This document shows, in pieces, positions 17,226 through 25,935 of a stretch of 64,000 bases of DNA. Each line of letters begins with the position of its first letter. Positions within the stretch are counted from its first letter, which is position 1. The stretch comes from Phascolarctobacterium sp. ET69. Lineage in GTDB: Bacteria; Bacillota; Negativicutes; Acidaminococcales; Acidaminococcaceae. The stretch is taken from contig NZ_JAMBLR010000001.1 in NCBI RefSeq assembly GCF_023336935.1, forward strand, positions 372,001-436,000, written 5' to 3'. The position numbers and the translations under genes were made by a program. A model generated the notes under the pieces. That model was not told the origin of the DNA. It did no database searches and saw only the letters and a list, made by a program, of their open reading frames with translations.

Positions 17226-18029
17226 TTACTTTTTCCAAATAGTTACGCCCATGCGCCCTGTTTTGCCGTTTTCTGCGCGGTACGAAAAAAACAGCTCTTT
17301 GCTGCACTGCGTGCAAATACCGGCATTGTAAATATTTTGCGGCAGTAAACCGGCATCTAAAAGTGCAAGGCGGTTCCAGGCCTGTAAATCTGCCATGTAT
17401 CTGCCGTTTTCTTTTGCCGTAAAACATCCGGCATATTTTTTGCCGGCTTCAAAAACTTTATCGTCAACTTCATAGCAGCATTGCCCAATGCTGGGGCCAA
17501 TGCCTGCCAAAATATTTTCCGGCTTTGCTCCAAATGCTTCCTGCATTTTTGTTACAGTGCTTGCAGCAATACCGGCAACGGTTCCGCGCCAGCCTGCGTG
17601 TGCCAGCCCTATGCTGCCGCTGACCGGGTCAGCAAAAATAACCGGAACGCAGTCGGCAAAAAACAGCATAAGCGGCAGCTGCGGAAGGTTCGTTACCAGC
17701 GCATCGGTATTTTTTACGGCATCACTGTATGCTTCAGCGCCTTTACCTGCCAAGGCTTCAACTACAACGGCAACATTGCTGCCGTGCACCTGTTCGCAGC
17801 AGGTAAATTTACCGGCATCAAGGCCGAACGCCGCGGCATAGGCACGCCTGTTTTTTAAAACAAGTCCGGCTTCGTCGCCAACATGAAGGGCAAGGTTTAA
17901 CCCGCCAGATATTAGCGCGCTTTCGCCGTGCAGGCGGCAGCTGAATGCATTGCCGAAGCCTAATGCGTCAAATGCAGCAAAGCTGCCATACCAGATATTT
18001 TTATTATTTTGCAAAACGAATCCGTTCAT
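17226..18029 (-). CDS. pgeF: Peptidoglycan editing factor PgeF / multicopper-like purine nucleoside phosphorylase (YfiH family)
   Basis: A 267-residue YfiH/DUF152 protein with the zinc-binding motif set QVHGSNV, FADCVPV and HAGWRGTV. Family members have been described as peptidoglycan precursor editing factors and as purine nucleoside phosphorylases/deaminases. The start at 18029 (MNGFVLQNN) is one base after the stop of the upstream radical SAM gene, and is preferred over an in-frame extension inside that gene. Immediately upstream of yggS, as in the usual ylm cluster (ylmD). Confidence 0.9.
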   Translation of the reverse strand: MNGFVLQNNKNIWYGSFAAFDALGFGNAFSCRLHGESALISGGLNLALHVGDEAGLVLKNRRAYAAAFGLDAGKFTCCEQVHGSNVAVVVEALAGKGAEAYSDAVKNTDALVTNLPQLPLMLFFADCVPVIFADPVSGSIGLAHAGWRGTVAGIAASTVTKMQEAFGAKPENILAGIGPSIGQCCYEVDDKVFEAGKKYAGCFTAKENGRYMADLQAWNRLALLDAGLLPQNIYNAGICTQCSKELFFSYRAENGKTGRMGVTIWKK

Positions 18030-18030
18030 T

Positions 18031-19758
18031 TTACCCCTCACAAACTCCGCAGCGTTTGCAGCCGTCAAAACACATCGGCGTAAAGCGCTGCGCTTTGGCA
18101 TTTTCCCATTCTTTAATTAAATATGCTTCTTTAAAGCCCATATCCAAATGCTTCCACGGCAGTGGGCAGCCGGGTTCATATTCCGCACCGGCAAGCTTTT
18201 CGATATCAAGCCCGCTGTTTTTAAGCGCCTGTTTCAAGGGTATGCCTTCCGTAAAGGCCTGCAATAAAAACTGCCCTGTTTTTCTGTTTCCGCGCGCCAG
18301 TGCAGCCTGCAAAACAGTTTCTTTTAAAGATTCCGTTAAAAGTTTTATATGCTTTTCTTTTTTAAAAGCTGTTTCTAGCATTTTAAAACGCTTTTTCAAA
18401 ATTTTGGTATTGCAAAGCGGCGACCATTGGAACGGCGTAAACGGCTTGGGTACAAATGCGTTTACGGAAATAATTAAATCGCCTTTATTGCCTGCTTCAT
18501 CCATTTTTTTACGGATGCGGCGCACCATTTCCGTCATTTCGTCAATATCGGCATCTTCTTCCTGCGGCAGCCCAATCATGTAATAAAGCTTTACGTTTTT
18601 CATGCCGCTGGCTGCGGCAAGCGTAACTGCTTTGTAAATGTCTTCTTCGGTAATGCCCTTATTAATAATATTGCGCATTTTTTCGCTGCCTGCTTCCGGC
18701 GCAACGGTCATTGTCTGCTGACCGCTCTGCGCAAGGGCATCTGCAAGCAGGCTGTCCAAAGTATCTGCACGCAGCGAGGCCACCGTAAACGGCATCTTAT
18801 TTTGAATAAGCGCCGAAGTTAATTCGTGTATCTGAGGATAATCGGAAACCGCAGCACCCATTAAACCAACTTTTTCCGATACGGCAGGCCTGTTTAAAAT
18901 TTTATCTAAAAGCAAGTCGTAATTTCTTGCACGCGGCTTGCGGAAACAGTACCCTGCCATGCAGAAACGGCAATGACGCCCGCAGCCTCTGGCAACTTCG
19001 GCAATAAACATATTCTGAAATTCCGTTTCGGAAGTTAAAATTGCTGAAGTATTGGGATATTTGTCCAAGTCGCGCACCCAGCGCCGTTTAACCATTGCAG
19101 GCACACGGCTGTCATGCTCCAAGCCGGTAAAATTGCCGTCAGCATCATATTGCGATGTATAAAAACGCGGCACATACAAGCCTTCAACCTGCGCCAGATT
19201 AAGCAGCAGTTCTTCTTTGCCAAGGCCCTGTTCCCTGCCTTTATAAACAACATCAAGCAAATCGTTAATTACTTCTTCGCCTTCGCCTATAACAAAAACA
19301 TCGGCAACCTCTGCCAATGGTTCAGGGTTAAAGGTTGCACACGGCCCGCCGATAACAATCAGCGGTTCTTTTTCGTTACGTTCTGCCGCACGCAATTTTA
19401 TATTGCTCATTTGCAGCATGGCAAGCAAATTTGCATAGTCCATTTCAAAGGACATCATTACGCCGATAATTTCAAAATCGGCTAGCTGCCGCTGAGTTTC
19501 CATACTCATTAACGGCGTTTTGGTTCTTTTGTACTCGGCCAGCGTTTTGCCGTCCGGCAGAAAAAAGCGTTCACAGGCCGTATCGCCGCGGCCATTGATA
19601 ATCTGATACAAAATGTGCATGCCTAAATTTGACATGCCTACCTTATAACTGTTAGGGTACAAAAAAGCAAAGGCGCGCCTTGCCCCCGGTGCAAAGCACT
19701 GCGCGCCTGTTTCTTTTGCCAGTATTTCCTGAATTTTATTTTTTAATTCCCAAGTCAA
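18031..19758 (-). CDS. B12-binding-like radical SAM protein, TIGR03960 type
   Basis: A 575-residue protein. An N-terminal region (to about 200) has a cobalamin-binding-like fold (YPNSYKVGMSNLGM, IIVGGPCATFNPEP-like segment, FVIGEGEEV), followed by a radical SAM core with the 4Fe-4S motif CGRHCRFC at about 260. A C-terminal cysteine cluster CFDGCKRCGVC ends the protein. The substrate is unknown. In many Firmicutes a second radical SAM gene (TIGR03936) and an RNase G gene follow; here the next gene is pgeF. Start: a TTG at 19758 has AGAGG 8 bases upstream; another TTG at 19764 is too close to it. Confidence 0.85.
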   Translation of the reverse strand: MTWELKNKIQEILAKETGAQCFAPGARRAFAFLYPNSYKVGMSNLGMHILYQIINGRGDTACERFFLPDGKTLAEYKRTKTPLMSMETQRQLADFEIIGVMMSFEMDYANLLAMLQMSNIKLRAAERNEKEPLIVIGGPCATFNPEPLAEVADVFVIGEGEEVINDLLDVVYKGREQGLGKEELLLNLAQVEGLYVPRFYTSQYDADGNFTGLEHDSRVPAMVKRRWVRDLDKYPNTSAILTSETEFQNMFIAEVARGCGRHCRFCMAGYCFRKPRARNYDLLLDKILNRPAVSEKVGLMGAAVSDYPQIHELTSALIQNKMPFTVASLRADTLDSLLADALAQSGQQTMTVAPEAGSEKMRNIINKGITEEDIYKAVTLAAASGMKNVKLYYMIGLPQEEDADIDEMTEMVRRIRKKMDEAGNKGDLIISVNAFVPKPFTPFQWSPLCNTKILKKRFKMLETAFKKEKHIKLLTESLKETVLQAALARGNRKTGQFLLQAFTEGIPLKQALKNSGLDIEKLAGAEYEPGCPLPWKHLDMGFKEAYLIKEWENAKAQRFTPMCFDGCKRCGVCEG

Positions 19759-19770
19759 AAGCAAAACCTC

Positions 19771-21252
19771 TTATTTTATAGCTTTTTCAATAGCATTAAT
19801 TACTGTTTTTAAAACTTTAATTCTTGCATAATATTTGGAGTTAGCTTCAACTACCGTCCACGGTGCGTAATCTGTGCTGGTGCGTATCAGCATTTCGTTA
19901 ACAGCCGCTTCATAAGCAGGCCATTTTTCGCGGTTGCGCCAGTCTTCTTCGGTAATTTTCCACTCTTTGTCCGGGTCGTTTTCGCGCTCTTTAAAGCGTT
20001 TATACTGTTCGTCCTGGTCAATATGCAGCCAGAATTTACACAAAATAATACCGTGTTCAGCCCATTGCGCTTCGGTTTCGTTAATTTCGCCATAAGCGCG
20101 CTGCCATTCAGCATCCGTTGCAAAATGCTCAATGCGTTCAACCATTACACGCCCATACCAGGTTCTGTCAAAAATGGCAATTTCACCGGCGCGCGGCATT
20201 TTAATCCAAAAACGCCACATATAGTGGAATTGTTTTTCAACCTGGTTCGGCGCCGCAACCGGATTTACAGCATAACCAAGCGGGTCAAGTGCTCTTGCAA
20301 GACGCTTGATGGCGCCGCCTTTGCCGCCTGCATCCCAACCTTCAAACGCTACAATCAGCGAGCGCTGTGATTCGTATAAATCAAGCTGCAAAGATTTTAA
20401 TTTTTCCCTGCATTTATCAAGCTGAACTTTATATTCTTCCTTGGTAAGCGATTTGGAAAGGTCTACCTTATCAAGAACATTATATAAAGCTACATGGCGC
20501 GGCGGCAGCACAATGCTGCGGCTTTGGGATTTTATTTCTGCCGCTGCCAGTGCGCTTTGCAGTGATTTTACCATGCTTTCTATAATTTGAATGGTTGCAA
20601 AGCGTTCGTCATCACCGGCAATTAAATGCCAGGGTGCGTTTTCGGTATCAGTTTCGGCAAACATCTGCTCATAAGCATTAATAAAGTTATCGTAGTCTTC
20701 GTCATTATGCTCCTGAACATCCAGTTTTTTCCAGTTTTTGCCATATACTTTATTCAGCTTTTCCATGTTTTCCTTTTGCTGCTTTTTGGAAACATGCACA
20801 AAGTATTTCAAAAGCACATAGCCGTCATCGGTAAGCTGCTTTTCAAACGCACGGATGTGTGAATAGGAGGTATTGAGCAAATGCCCTACCTGGCTTTTAT
20901 CCGAAACATTATGTTCATTTTTTAAAAAGTACCAGCTGCGGTGGTATACTGCAATATTGCCGTAGCTCGGAAGCTGCTTCCAAAAGGATGTAAAAAACGG
21001 CTGCCTGCGCTGTTCGTCAGTCATTTTGGACGCGGAAAATACCCTGAAACCACGGGAGTCCATTTTCTGCATCATTTCATTGATAATATCTGTGCGCATG
21101 GCTCCGCGCCAGCCTTCAACCAGCACTATTACAGGCACTTTTGCCGCGCGGCATTCCCTTTGCAGTTTACCGAGCAAATCGCCGTAATAATCCATTTTTT
21201 TATCATACTCTTTTTTATCCAGCTTTTGTTTTAAATCGAGTTTCTCAAGCAT
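19771..21252 (-). CDS. pap: Polyphosphate:AMP phosphotransferase, two-domain PPK2 class
   Basis: Transfers phosphate from polyphosphate to AMP, forming ADP. The 493-residue protein consists of two PPK2 domains. The C-terminal one carries an intact Walker A, EGWDAGGKGGAIKRL, and the lid/Walker B region FDRTWYGRVMVER. The N-terminal one has a degenerate version, EGWRGAMRTDIIN, lacking the GKG lysine, though it keeps YHRSWYFLKNE; this is usual for PAP-type enzymes. The start at 21252 has AGAGG 7 bases upstream. It lies 12 bases upstream of the radical SAM gene and after a small hypothetical gene. Confidence 0.9.
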   Translation of the reverse strand: MLEKLDLKQKLDKKEYDKKMDYYGDLLGKLQRECRAAKVPVIVLVEGWRGAMRTDIINEMMQKMDSRGFRVFSASKMTDEQRRQPFFTSFWKQLPSYGNIAVYHRSWYFLKNEHNVSDKSQVGHLLNTSYSHIRAFEKQLTDDGYVLLKYFVHVSKKQQKENMEKLNKVYGKNWKKLDVQEHNDEDYDNFINAYEQMFAETDTENAPWHLIAGDDERFATIQIIESMVKSLQSALAAAEIKSQSRSIVLPPRHVALYNVLDKVDLSKSLTKEEYKVQLDKCREKLKSLQLDLYESQRSLIVAFEGWDAGGKGGAIKRLARALDPLGYAVNPVAAPNQVEKQFHYMWRFWIKMPRAGEIAIFDRTWYGRVMVERIEHFATDAEWQRAYGEINETEAQWAEHGIILCKFWLHIDQDEQYKRFKERENDPDKEWKITEEDWRNREKWPAYEAAVNEMLIRTSTDYAPWTVVEANSKYYARIKVLKTVINAIEKAIK

Positions 21253-21279
21253 ATTTACGCCTCTGTTCACTTTGATATT

Positions 21280-21816
21280 TTAATACGGCTCTTTATAAGG
21301 CCTTAATGCGCGCGGCTTGTTGAGTATTTCTGCCATTATAATACCTTCACGCAGCCTCCGGCGGTTTATTTTGCCGTTAAAGAGCGCAGCTTTTTTCTGC
21401 GTGCGCGGCATGGCAAACACGGGTGCAGCAGGCCGTTTTTTTAATGACGGCGGCGTTATAAATGCCGGTTCATTGTAAACTTTATAAGTTGACTGCACCT
21501 TCGGCTGTTCAAAAACTTTTCCGCGCTGTTTTGCTTCCCGGTCTTCCGGAAACTCTACATACCAGGGCTTTTTACTTTCCCTGCCGGATGCGGGAGCTTC
21601 TTCTTTATATACAGTTTTATCCGTACTTTCGTTCTGGCTTTGCTGCGTGCCTGTAACGTCATAAGTTTCTCGGTTTTCCCGGCTGCTGTCCATATCCGGC
21701 AGCGGCGGAAAATGCCCCGTTCTGTTACGGCGTTTTTTGCGGTTCGATTTATCAATTACAACGGTAATTACAAAAATCAGCAGCGGCAAAAAGCCCATAA
21801 AGTTTTCAAAGTCCAT
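21280..21816 (-). CDS. Hypothetical single-pass membrane protein
   Basis: I do not recognise this 178-residue protein. Residues 5-23 (NFMGFLPLLIFVITVVI) form one membrane helix, followed at once by a basic stretch KSNRKKRRNR, so the bulk should be cytoplasmic. The remainder is polar, Pro- and charge-rich and probably disordered, ending in a more ordered basic region (RRRLREGIIMAEIL). It lies between floA and pap in an unbroken minus-strand run, 27 bases before pap, so it may belong to the membrane-organising floA-nfeD unit. No function proposed. Confidence 0.65.
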   Translation of the reverse strand: MDFENFMGFLPLLIFVITVVIDKSNRKKRRNRTGHFPPLPDMDSSRENRETYDVTGTQQSQNESTDKTVYKEEAPASGRESKKPWYVEFPEDREAKQRGKVFEQPKVQSTYKVYNEPAFITPPSLKKRPAAPVFAMPRTQKKAALFNGKINRRRLREGIIMAEILNKPRALRPYKEPY

Positions 21817-21829
21817 AGTAATCCCTCAT

Positions 21830-22846
21830 TTATTTTTGAACGGGATTTTTATCTACTTCAACATCCTGTTCATTGCCGGCAATCATTTTTCGCATATCGG
21901 TATCTGCAATAATGTTGTTCATACGGTAATAATCCATAACGCCAAGACGGCCTTTTTCCAGCGCTTCCGCAAGGGCGGCAGGTACTTTGGCTTCCGCTTC
22001 AACAACCTTGGCCTGCATTTCCTGCGTATAGGCTTTCATTTCCTGTTCTTTGGCCACAGCCATAGCACGGCGTTCTTCGGCACGGGCCTGGGCAATGCGT
22101 TTATCGGCTTCCGCCTGGTCGGTCTGCAATGCTGCGCCAATGTTGCGTCCTACGTCAACGTCGGCAATATCAATCGAAAGAATTTCAAAAGCAGTACCGG
22201 CATCAAGGCCTTTGGCAAGAACAGTACGCGAAATGTAATCCGGGTTTTCCAAAACATCAGTATGGCTTGCGGCAGAACCTACATTAGTTACAATGCCTTC
22301 GCCTACACGGGCAATAATTGTTGCTTCACCGGCACCGCCTACCAGCCTGTCGATATTGGCGCGCACGGTAACACGGGCTTTAACTTTCAGTTCAATGCCG
22401 TTTTTGGCTACGGCAGAAACAACCGGGGTTTCAATTACTTCCGGGTTAACGCTCATCTGAACCGCTTCAAGCACATTGCGCCCTGCAAGGTCGATAGCAC
22501 AGGAACGTTCAAAGGTAAGAGGAATCTGCGCACGGTGCGCTGCAATTAATGCGTCAATAACGCGGTCTACGTTGCCGCCTGCCAAATAGTGCGCTTCAAG
22601 CTGGTTTACGTTAACATTCATGCCTGCTTTATTGGCTTTAATTAACGGCAGCACAATCTGCGAAGCCGGTACGCGGCGCAGGCGCATGCCTATCAAATTA
22701 AAAATTCCTACGTTAACTCCGGCGGCAATGGCCGAAATCCATAATCCCAGCGGCACAAAATTAAAGAATAAAGCTATAACGGCGATAATTATAATTACGG
22801 ATATTAAACCGCCGCTGAATAAAAAACTTAACAAAAAATCTGCCAT
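21830..22846 (-). CDS. floA: Flotillin-like protein FloA
   Basis: A 338-residue bacterial flotillin that organises membrane microdomains. The N-terminus has a hydrophobic hairpin (about 5-45), then the PHB/SPFH-like domain with [20 protein letters not shown] and [20 protein letters not shown], and an Ala/Glu-rich coiled region ([18 protein letters not shown]). The C-terminal sequence [16 protein letters not shown] is typical of FloA. It follows nfeD by 13 bases, the universal partner arrangement. Confidence 0.95.
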   Translation of the reverse strand: MADFLLSFLFSGGLISVIIIIAVIALFFNFVPLGLWISAIAAGVNVGIFNLIGMRLRRVPASQIVLPLIKANKAGMNVNVNQLEAHYLAGGNVDRVIDALIAAHRAQIPLTFERSCAIDLAGRNVLEAVQMSVNPEVIETPVVSAVAKNGIELKVKARVTVRANIDRLVGGAGEATIIARVGEGIVTNVGSAASHTDVLENPDYISRTVLAKGLDAGTAFEILSIDIADVDVGRNIGAALQTDQAEADKRIAQARAEERRAMAVAKEQEMKAYTQEMQAKVVEAEAKVPAALAEALEKGRLGVMDYYRMNNIIADTDMRKMIAGNEQDVEVDKNPVQK

Positions 22847-22859
22847 TTACAACACTCCC

Positions 22860-23327
22860 CTACTCATATTTTTTAACAAGCAGCTTGCTGCCTTCAATCT
22901 TTACAACTTCAATTTCCGAATCTTTGTCTATGTAATCGCCGAAGCTGACCACGTCTACGCGTTCACCGTCAATTAAAGCGGTTCCCGCAGGGCGCAGCGG
23001 CGCAATTACTTTACCTTTTTTGCCTAAATAACAGGAATAATCTGCCGCGCCGGTATAACCTTCGCTGTTTTTCTGCTTCTCGCGCAGCACAAAAGGATTC
23101 CAGCTTGACGATGACGGTATAAACCAGAACAGCAGCGCGCAAATTGCCGCAAGCACCGCAACAGTGCCGCCAACAATGCAAAACGCATTCCAGCCGCCGC
23201 CAAGGAAGAAAAAGAACCCTGCTGTCAGCGATAATAAGCCGATTGCGCCAAGTATGCCTCCGGGCACAACAATCTCCAGCCCTATCAAAACTACCCCGGC
23301 CACAAGCAGAACCGTATCAAGCGACAT
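22860..23327 (-). CDS. NfeD-like membrane protein, short form
   Basis: A 155-residue protein with an N-terminal membrane helix (about 4-22) and two more hydrophobic segments to about residue 72, followed by an OB-fold domain at about 95-155 (YLGKKGKVIAPLRPAGTAL and VDVVSFGDYIDKDSEIEVV). This is the protease-less short NfeD form that accompanies flotillins. It is the first gene of the nfeD-floA operon, preceded by an extended -10 promoter at 23357-23386. Confidence 0.92.
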   Translation of the reverse strand: MSLDTVLLVAGVVLIGLEIVVPGGILGAIGLLSLTAGFFFFLGGGWNAFCIVGGTVAVLAAICALLFWFIPSSSSWNPFVLREKQKNSEGYTGAADYSCYLGKKGKVIAPLRPAGTALIDGERVDVVSFGDYIDKDSEIEVVKIEGSKLLVKKYE

Positions 23328-23356
23328 CCAATCACCTCCGCAAAGTATATATTATT

Positions 23357-23386
23357 ATTATAACATACAACAAAAGCATACAGCAA
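23357..23386 (-). promoter_or_regulatory. nfeD-floA promoter
   Basis: Extended -10 TGTTATAAT with the hexamer at 23362-23357; a -35-like TTGCTG (23386-23381) sits 18 bases upstream. Confidence 0.6.
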
Positions 23387-23440
23387 AATTAAGCGTTTAA
23401 AAGTACAAAAATTATAAATTAAAATTTATTCTTTCTGAAA

Positions 23441-24805
23441 TTACAATTCAGGAAAAGCATTATTTAATATGGCGCTACACACCTTTTCCTCCCACAAATA
23501 CATACCGCTGTAAGCACCGGCGTTTGCACTTTCCGGCCCTGGCATGCCGTTCATAATATAAATAAACCCGTTTTTATGTTCCCGGTCTATAAACATGCCT
23601 GCCAGTAAACCGTAGGCTTCAGCAAAATGCCCGGACATTTCTATATCCCTGTCCGGCAGAAAACGGTCTTTATCAATGTTTTTTACATTCTGAATACCGA
23701 GGCCGAAGCAGTTCATTAACCCGCCGTAAGTATCGCCGTTGGTTTTAGCTTCGTTTAAAGTCCAGTAAGGCTTAAACATTTCATCAATGCTTTTTTCCGT
23801 TAAAATGCGTTTTCCGTTATATTTGCCGTTATCAATAAGCATTTGCATCCACTTTTCCAGCCCGATAAGGCTTATCCTCAAGCCGCCGTGCGGAAAAAAT
23901 ATTGTGGCATTGGTTCCTGTTATGTATTCATCGTAATTATATATGTTGTACAGATTATTGCCGTATATTTTTAACGTGGAATAATCGTCAACCTGCGCAA
24001 TCCACGGGCCGTCAGTATTCCAGACGCCGTATTCCTGCTTCTGATAAATCAGCCCAAAATCGCTCAGCGCAGCTTCGTTAAAATCGGTTATATTAAAGCT
24101 GGCATCAATTCCTATTGGTTCAAAAATTGCCTGCTTCATATATTTATCAAACCGCGTCTGGGTAACTTTTTCTATAATAGTTCCTAAAATTCCGTAATTT
24201 AAATTTGTATAGCAGAAAAATTCGCCCGGTGCTTCACCATAAGGCGCATAATGCGCCCCGCCTTCATAAAATACCCCGTCCGGGCGGAATAATTCCTGTA
24301 AGCTGTATTTTGAAGGTATTGTATAAACTTCACCGTCGCGCAGCGAAGAAGTATGGCTTAACAGCATTTTAGAAGTTATCGGCGTATCAGGATAGTTTGG
24401 GTTGCGCAGCGTAAAGCCAAGGTAACGGCTTATATCTGCGTCCAAATCAATTTTACCCTGTTCGGCAAGCTGCATATATGCCGCCGCAACAAAAACTTTG
24501 GAAAGAGAAGCAATGCGCAGTTTGGTATCACGCGTAAGCGGCAGGTTATTTTGAGGATTTTCGTTATCAATGTATCTGCTGCCCAAAGTCTTTTCATAAA
24601 CCAGGCGGCCGTTTTTAATAACCGCCGCACCAACACCGGGCACGCCGTTTTTGTTATCGTCAATTAATAATTGCAAATCAGTGTTCAGTTTGGTAAAGTT
24701 TTCATTTTCTGCCGCCGCGGCAGATACCTTTAACTGGCAGGGTATACAAATAATGCCGCAAATAATAAAAGCAGTTAAAAATATTATGTTTTTAAAATTT
24801 TTCAT
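23441..24805 (-). CDS. Secreted serine hydrolase, beta-lactamase/DD-peptidase class C-like family
   Basis: A 454-residue protein with a cleavable signal sequence (hydrophobic 7-22, cleavage near residue 31 in VSAAAAE). The catalytic tetrad SLSK (Ser100, Lys103) and the YxN motif YTN in GEFFCYTNLNYG are clear; a third KTG-like box is probably HxG-type (MSGHFAEAYG). Such proteins act as D,D-peptidases, esterases or amidases on cell-wall or peptide substrates; beta-lactamase activity is not implied. It is a lone gene with its own promoter; no confident terminator is visible after it. Confidence 0.88.
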   Translation of the reverse strand: MKNFKNIIFLTAFIICGIICIPCQLKVSAAAAENENFTKLNTDLQLLIDDNKNGVPGVGAAVIKNGRLVYEKTLGSRYIDNENPQNNLPLTRDTKLRIASLSKVFVAAAYMQLAEQGKIDLDADISRYLGFTLRNPNYPDTPITSKMLLSHTSSLRDGEVYTIPSKYSLQELFRPDGVFYEGGAHYAPYGEAPGEFFCYTNLNYGILGTIIEKVTQTRFDKYMKQAIFEPIGIDASFNITDFNEAALSDFGLIYQKQEYGVWNTDGPWIAQVDDYSTLKIYGNNLYNIYNYDEYITGTNATIFFPHGGLRISLIGLEKWMQMLIDNGKYNGKRILTEKSIDEMFKPYWTLNEAKTNGDTYGGLMNCFGLGIQNVKNIDKDRFLPDRDIEMSGHFAEAYGLLAGMFIDREHKNGFIYIMNGMPGPESANAGAYSGMYLWEEKVCSAILNNAFPEL

Positions 24806-24843
24806 TCTTATTCCCCTGTCTTAAAACAAAAAAGTTAAAAACA

Positions 24844-24852
24844 ATTATAACA
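24844..24852 (-). promoter_or_regulatory. Extended -10 promoter of the serine hydrolase gene
   Basis: TGTTATAAT on the minus strand (hexamer 24849-24844), about 39 bases before the ATG. Confidence 0.5.
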
Positions 24853-24995
24853 TTAAACCGCCTGCTTATAATACATGTTTTTTGGTGCAAATATGGTATT
24901 TTTTGTGAATTTTAAAGAAAACAGCAAACAAACGCAGCAGCAGCCAAAGCCAGAGAAAAATCTTAATACAGCTTAATTCCTGCGCAATTAAACTA

Positions 24996-25024
24996 TTGAC
25001 AGAGGTTTGAGAAAATATTATAAT
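24996..25024 (+). promoter_or_regulatory. tRNA-Asn promoter
   Basis: Perfect consensus: TTGACA (24996-25001), 17-base spacer, TATAAT (25019-25024). The start would fall about 12 bases before the mature tRNA. Confidence 0.88.
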
Positions 25025-25042
25025 ATCTTTCGTCAACAAAAT

Positions 25043-25118
25043 TCCCCGATAGTTCAGCCGGTAGAACACCTGACTGTTAATCAGGGCGTCGTAGGTTCGA
25101 GTCCTACTCGGGGAGCCA
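25043..25118 (+). tRNA. tRNA-Asn (GTT)
   Basis: Cloverleaf read directly: acceptor stem TCCCCGA (25043-25049) with TCGGGGA (25108-25114), anticodon stem CCTGA/TCAGG with loop CTGTTAA and anticodon GTT at 25076-25078, T arm GTAGG-TTCGAGT-CCTAC, discriminator G and an encoded CCA at 25116-25118. It is a single-gene unit with consensus promoter and its own terminator. Confidence 0.97.
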
Positions 25119-25128
25119 GAAAATCATG

Positions 25129-25157
25129 TCCCGGACGTTTTTCGTTCGGGATTTTTT
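25129..25157 (+). terminator. tRNA-Asn terminator
   Basis: TCCCGGACG (25129-25137) pairs with CGTTCGGGA (25143-25151) around a TTTTT loop, followed by TTTTTTATTTTT. Confidence 0.85.
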
Positions 25158-25199
25158 ATTTTTATGTATGCTTTTCTGCTCTTTTTATAAAAAGCACAA

Positions 25200-25260
25200 A
25201 ATAAAATACGGAACCAGTTTTCAGAGTATATAAACACACCTTAAAATACTGATTCCGTAT
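25200..25260 (-). terminator. Terminator of the cobalamin operon
   Basis: On the minus strand ATACGGAATCAGTATTTT pairs with AAAACTGGTTCCGTAT across a loop of about 22 bases and is followed by TTTATTTT. It lies 36 bases after the cbiC stop. Confidence 0.7.
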
Positions 25261-25296
25261 GTAAAGTTTAAAAATATTCAGCTTTTTATTTCCGGC

Positions 25297-25923
25297 TTAT
25301 CTTGTCAGTTTATAAATAAGCGCGTTGCAGATTGCAGCCGCAACGTTGCTGCCGCCCTTGCGCCCAACTGCAACGATATAAGGAATGCCCGTCTGCATAA
25401 TAATTTCTTTTGATTCCACTACATTAACAAAACCTACCGGCACGCCGATTACCAGTGCCGGTTTTATTTTGCCTTCTTTTACAAGCTCATCAAGGCGTAC
25501 CAGCGCGGTAGGTGCATTGCCAACGGCAATAATTACAGGGCCTTCAACGGTGCAGGCTTTTTCCATGCAGGCTGCCGCACGTGTGGAGCCTGCTTCTTTG
25601 GCTCTTGCTGCAACATCGGCATCTGCCATAAAGCAAACGGCTTTGGCACCGAGCTTGGCAAGCCCTGCTTTATTAATTCCGGTGCAGGCCATATTGGTAT
25701 CGGTAATAATGGTTGCACCGTTTTTTAAAGCCTCCAGTGCTTTTTCAACTACGCCTTCAGAAAAACGCATATTGCGTGCATAGTCAAAATCAGCAGATGT
25801 ATGAATAACACGTTTAACAATGCTTATTTTTTCAGGGTCAATTTTTAATTCACCCAGTTCTTCACCGATAATTTCCATGCTGCGTTTTTCTATATCCGCA
25901 GGCAGTACATTTTGTAATTTCAT
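25297..25923 (-). CDS. cbiC: Precorrin-8X / cobalt-precorrin-8 methylmutase
   Basis: Moves the C11 methyl group to C12, giving (cobalt-)hydrogenobyrinate/cobyrinate. The 208-residue protein has the family motifs VKRVIHTSADFDY with the catalytic histidine (about 41), ATIITDTNMACTGINK, and IAVGNAPTALVRLDELV, plus VGVPVGFVNVVESKE. Last gene of the cobalamin operon, 12 bases after cobO and just before a terminator; the enzyme acts before CbiA, so gene order does not follow pathway order. Confidence 0.96.
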   Translation of the reverse strand: MKLQNVLPADIEKRSMEIIGEELGELKIDPEKISIVKRVIHTSADFDYARNMRFSEGVVEKALEALKNGATIITDTNMACTGINKAGLAKLGAKAVCFMADADVAARAKEAGSTRAAACMEKACTVEGPVIIAVGNAPTALVRLDELVKEGKIKPALVIGVPVGFVNVVESKEIIMQTGIPYIVAVGRKGGSNVAAAICNALIYKLTR

Positions 25924-25935
25924 ATAAACCTCCTA

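Noticed and set aside
19771-21252. Degenerate N-terminal PPK2 domain as a sign of gene decay
   Set aside because: An altered Walker A in the first domain is normal in two-domain polyphosphate:AMP phosphotransferases.
24866-25069. 67-codon minus-strand frame upstream of tRNA-Asn
   Set aside because: No ribosome-binding site; it overlaps the tRNA promoter and part of the tRNA gene.
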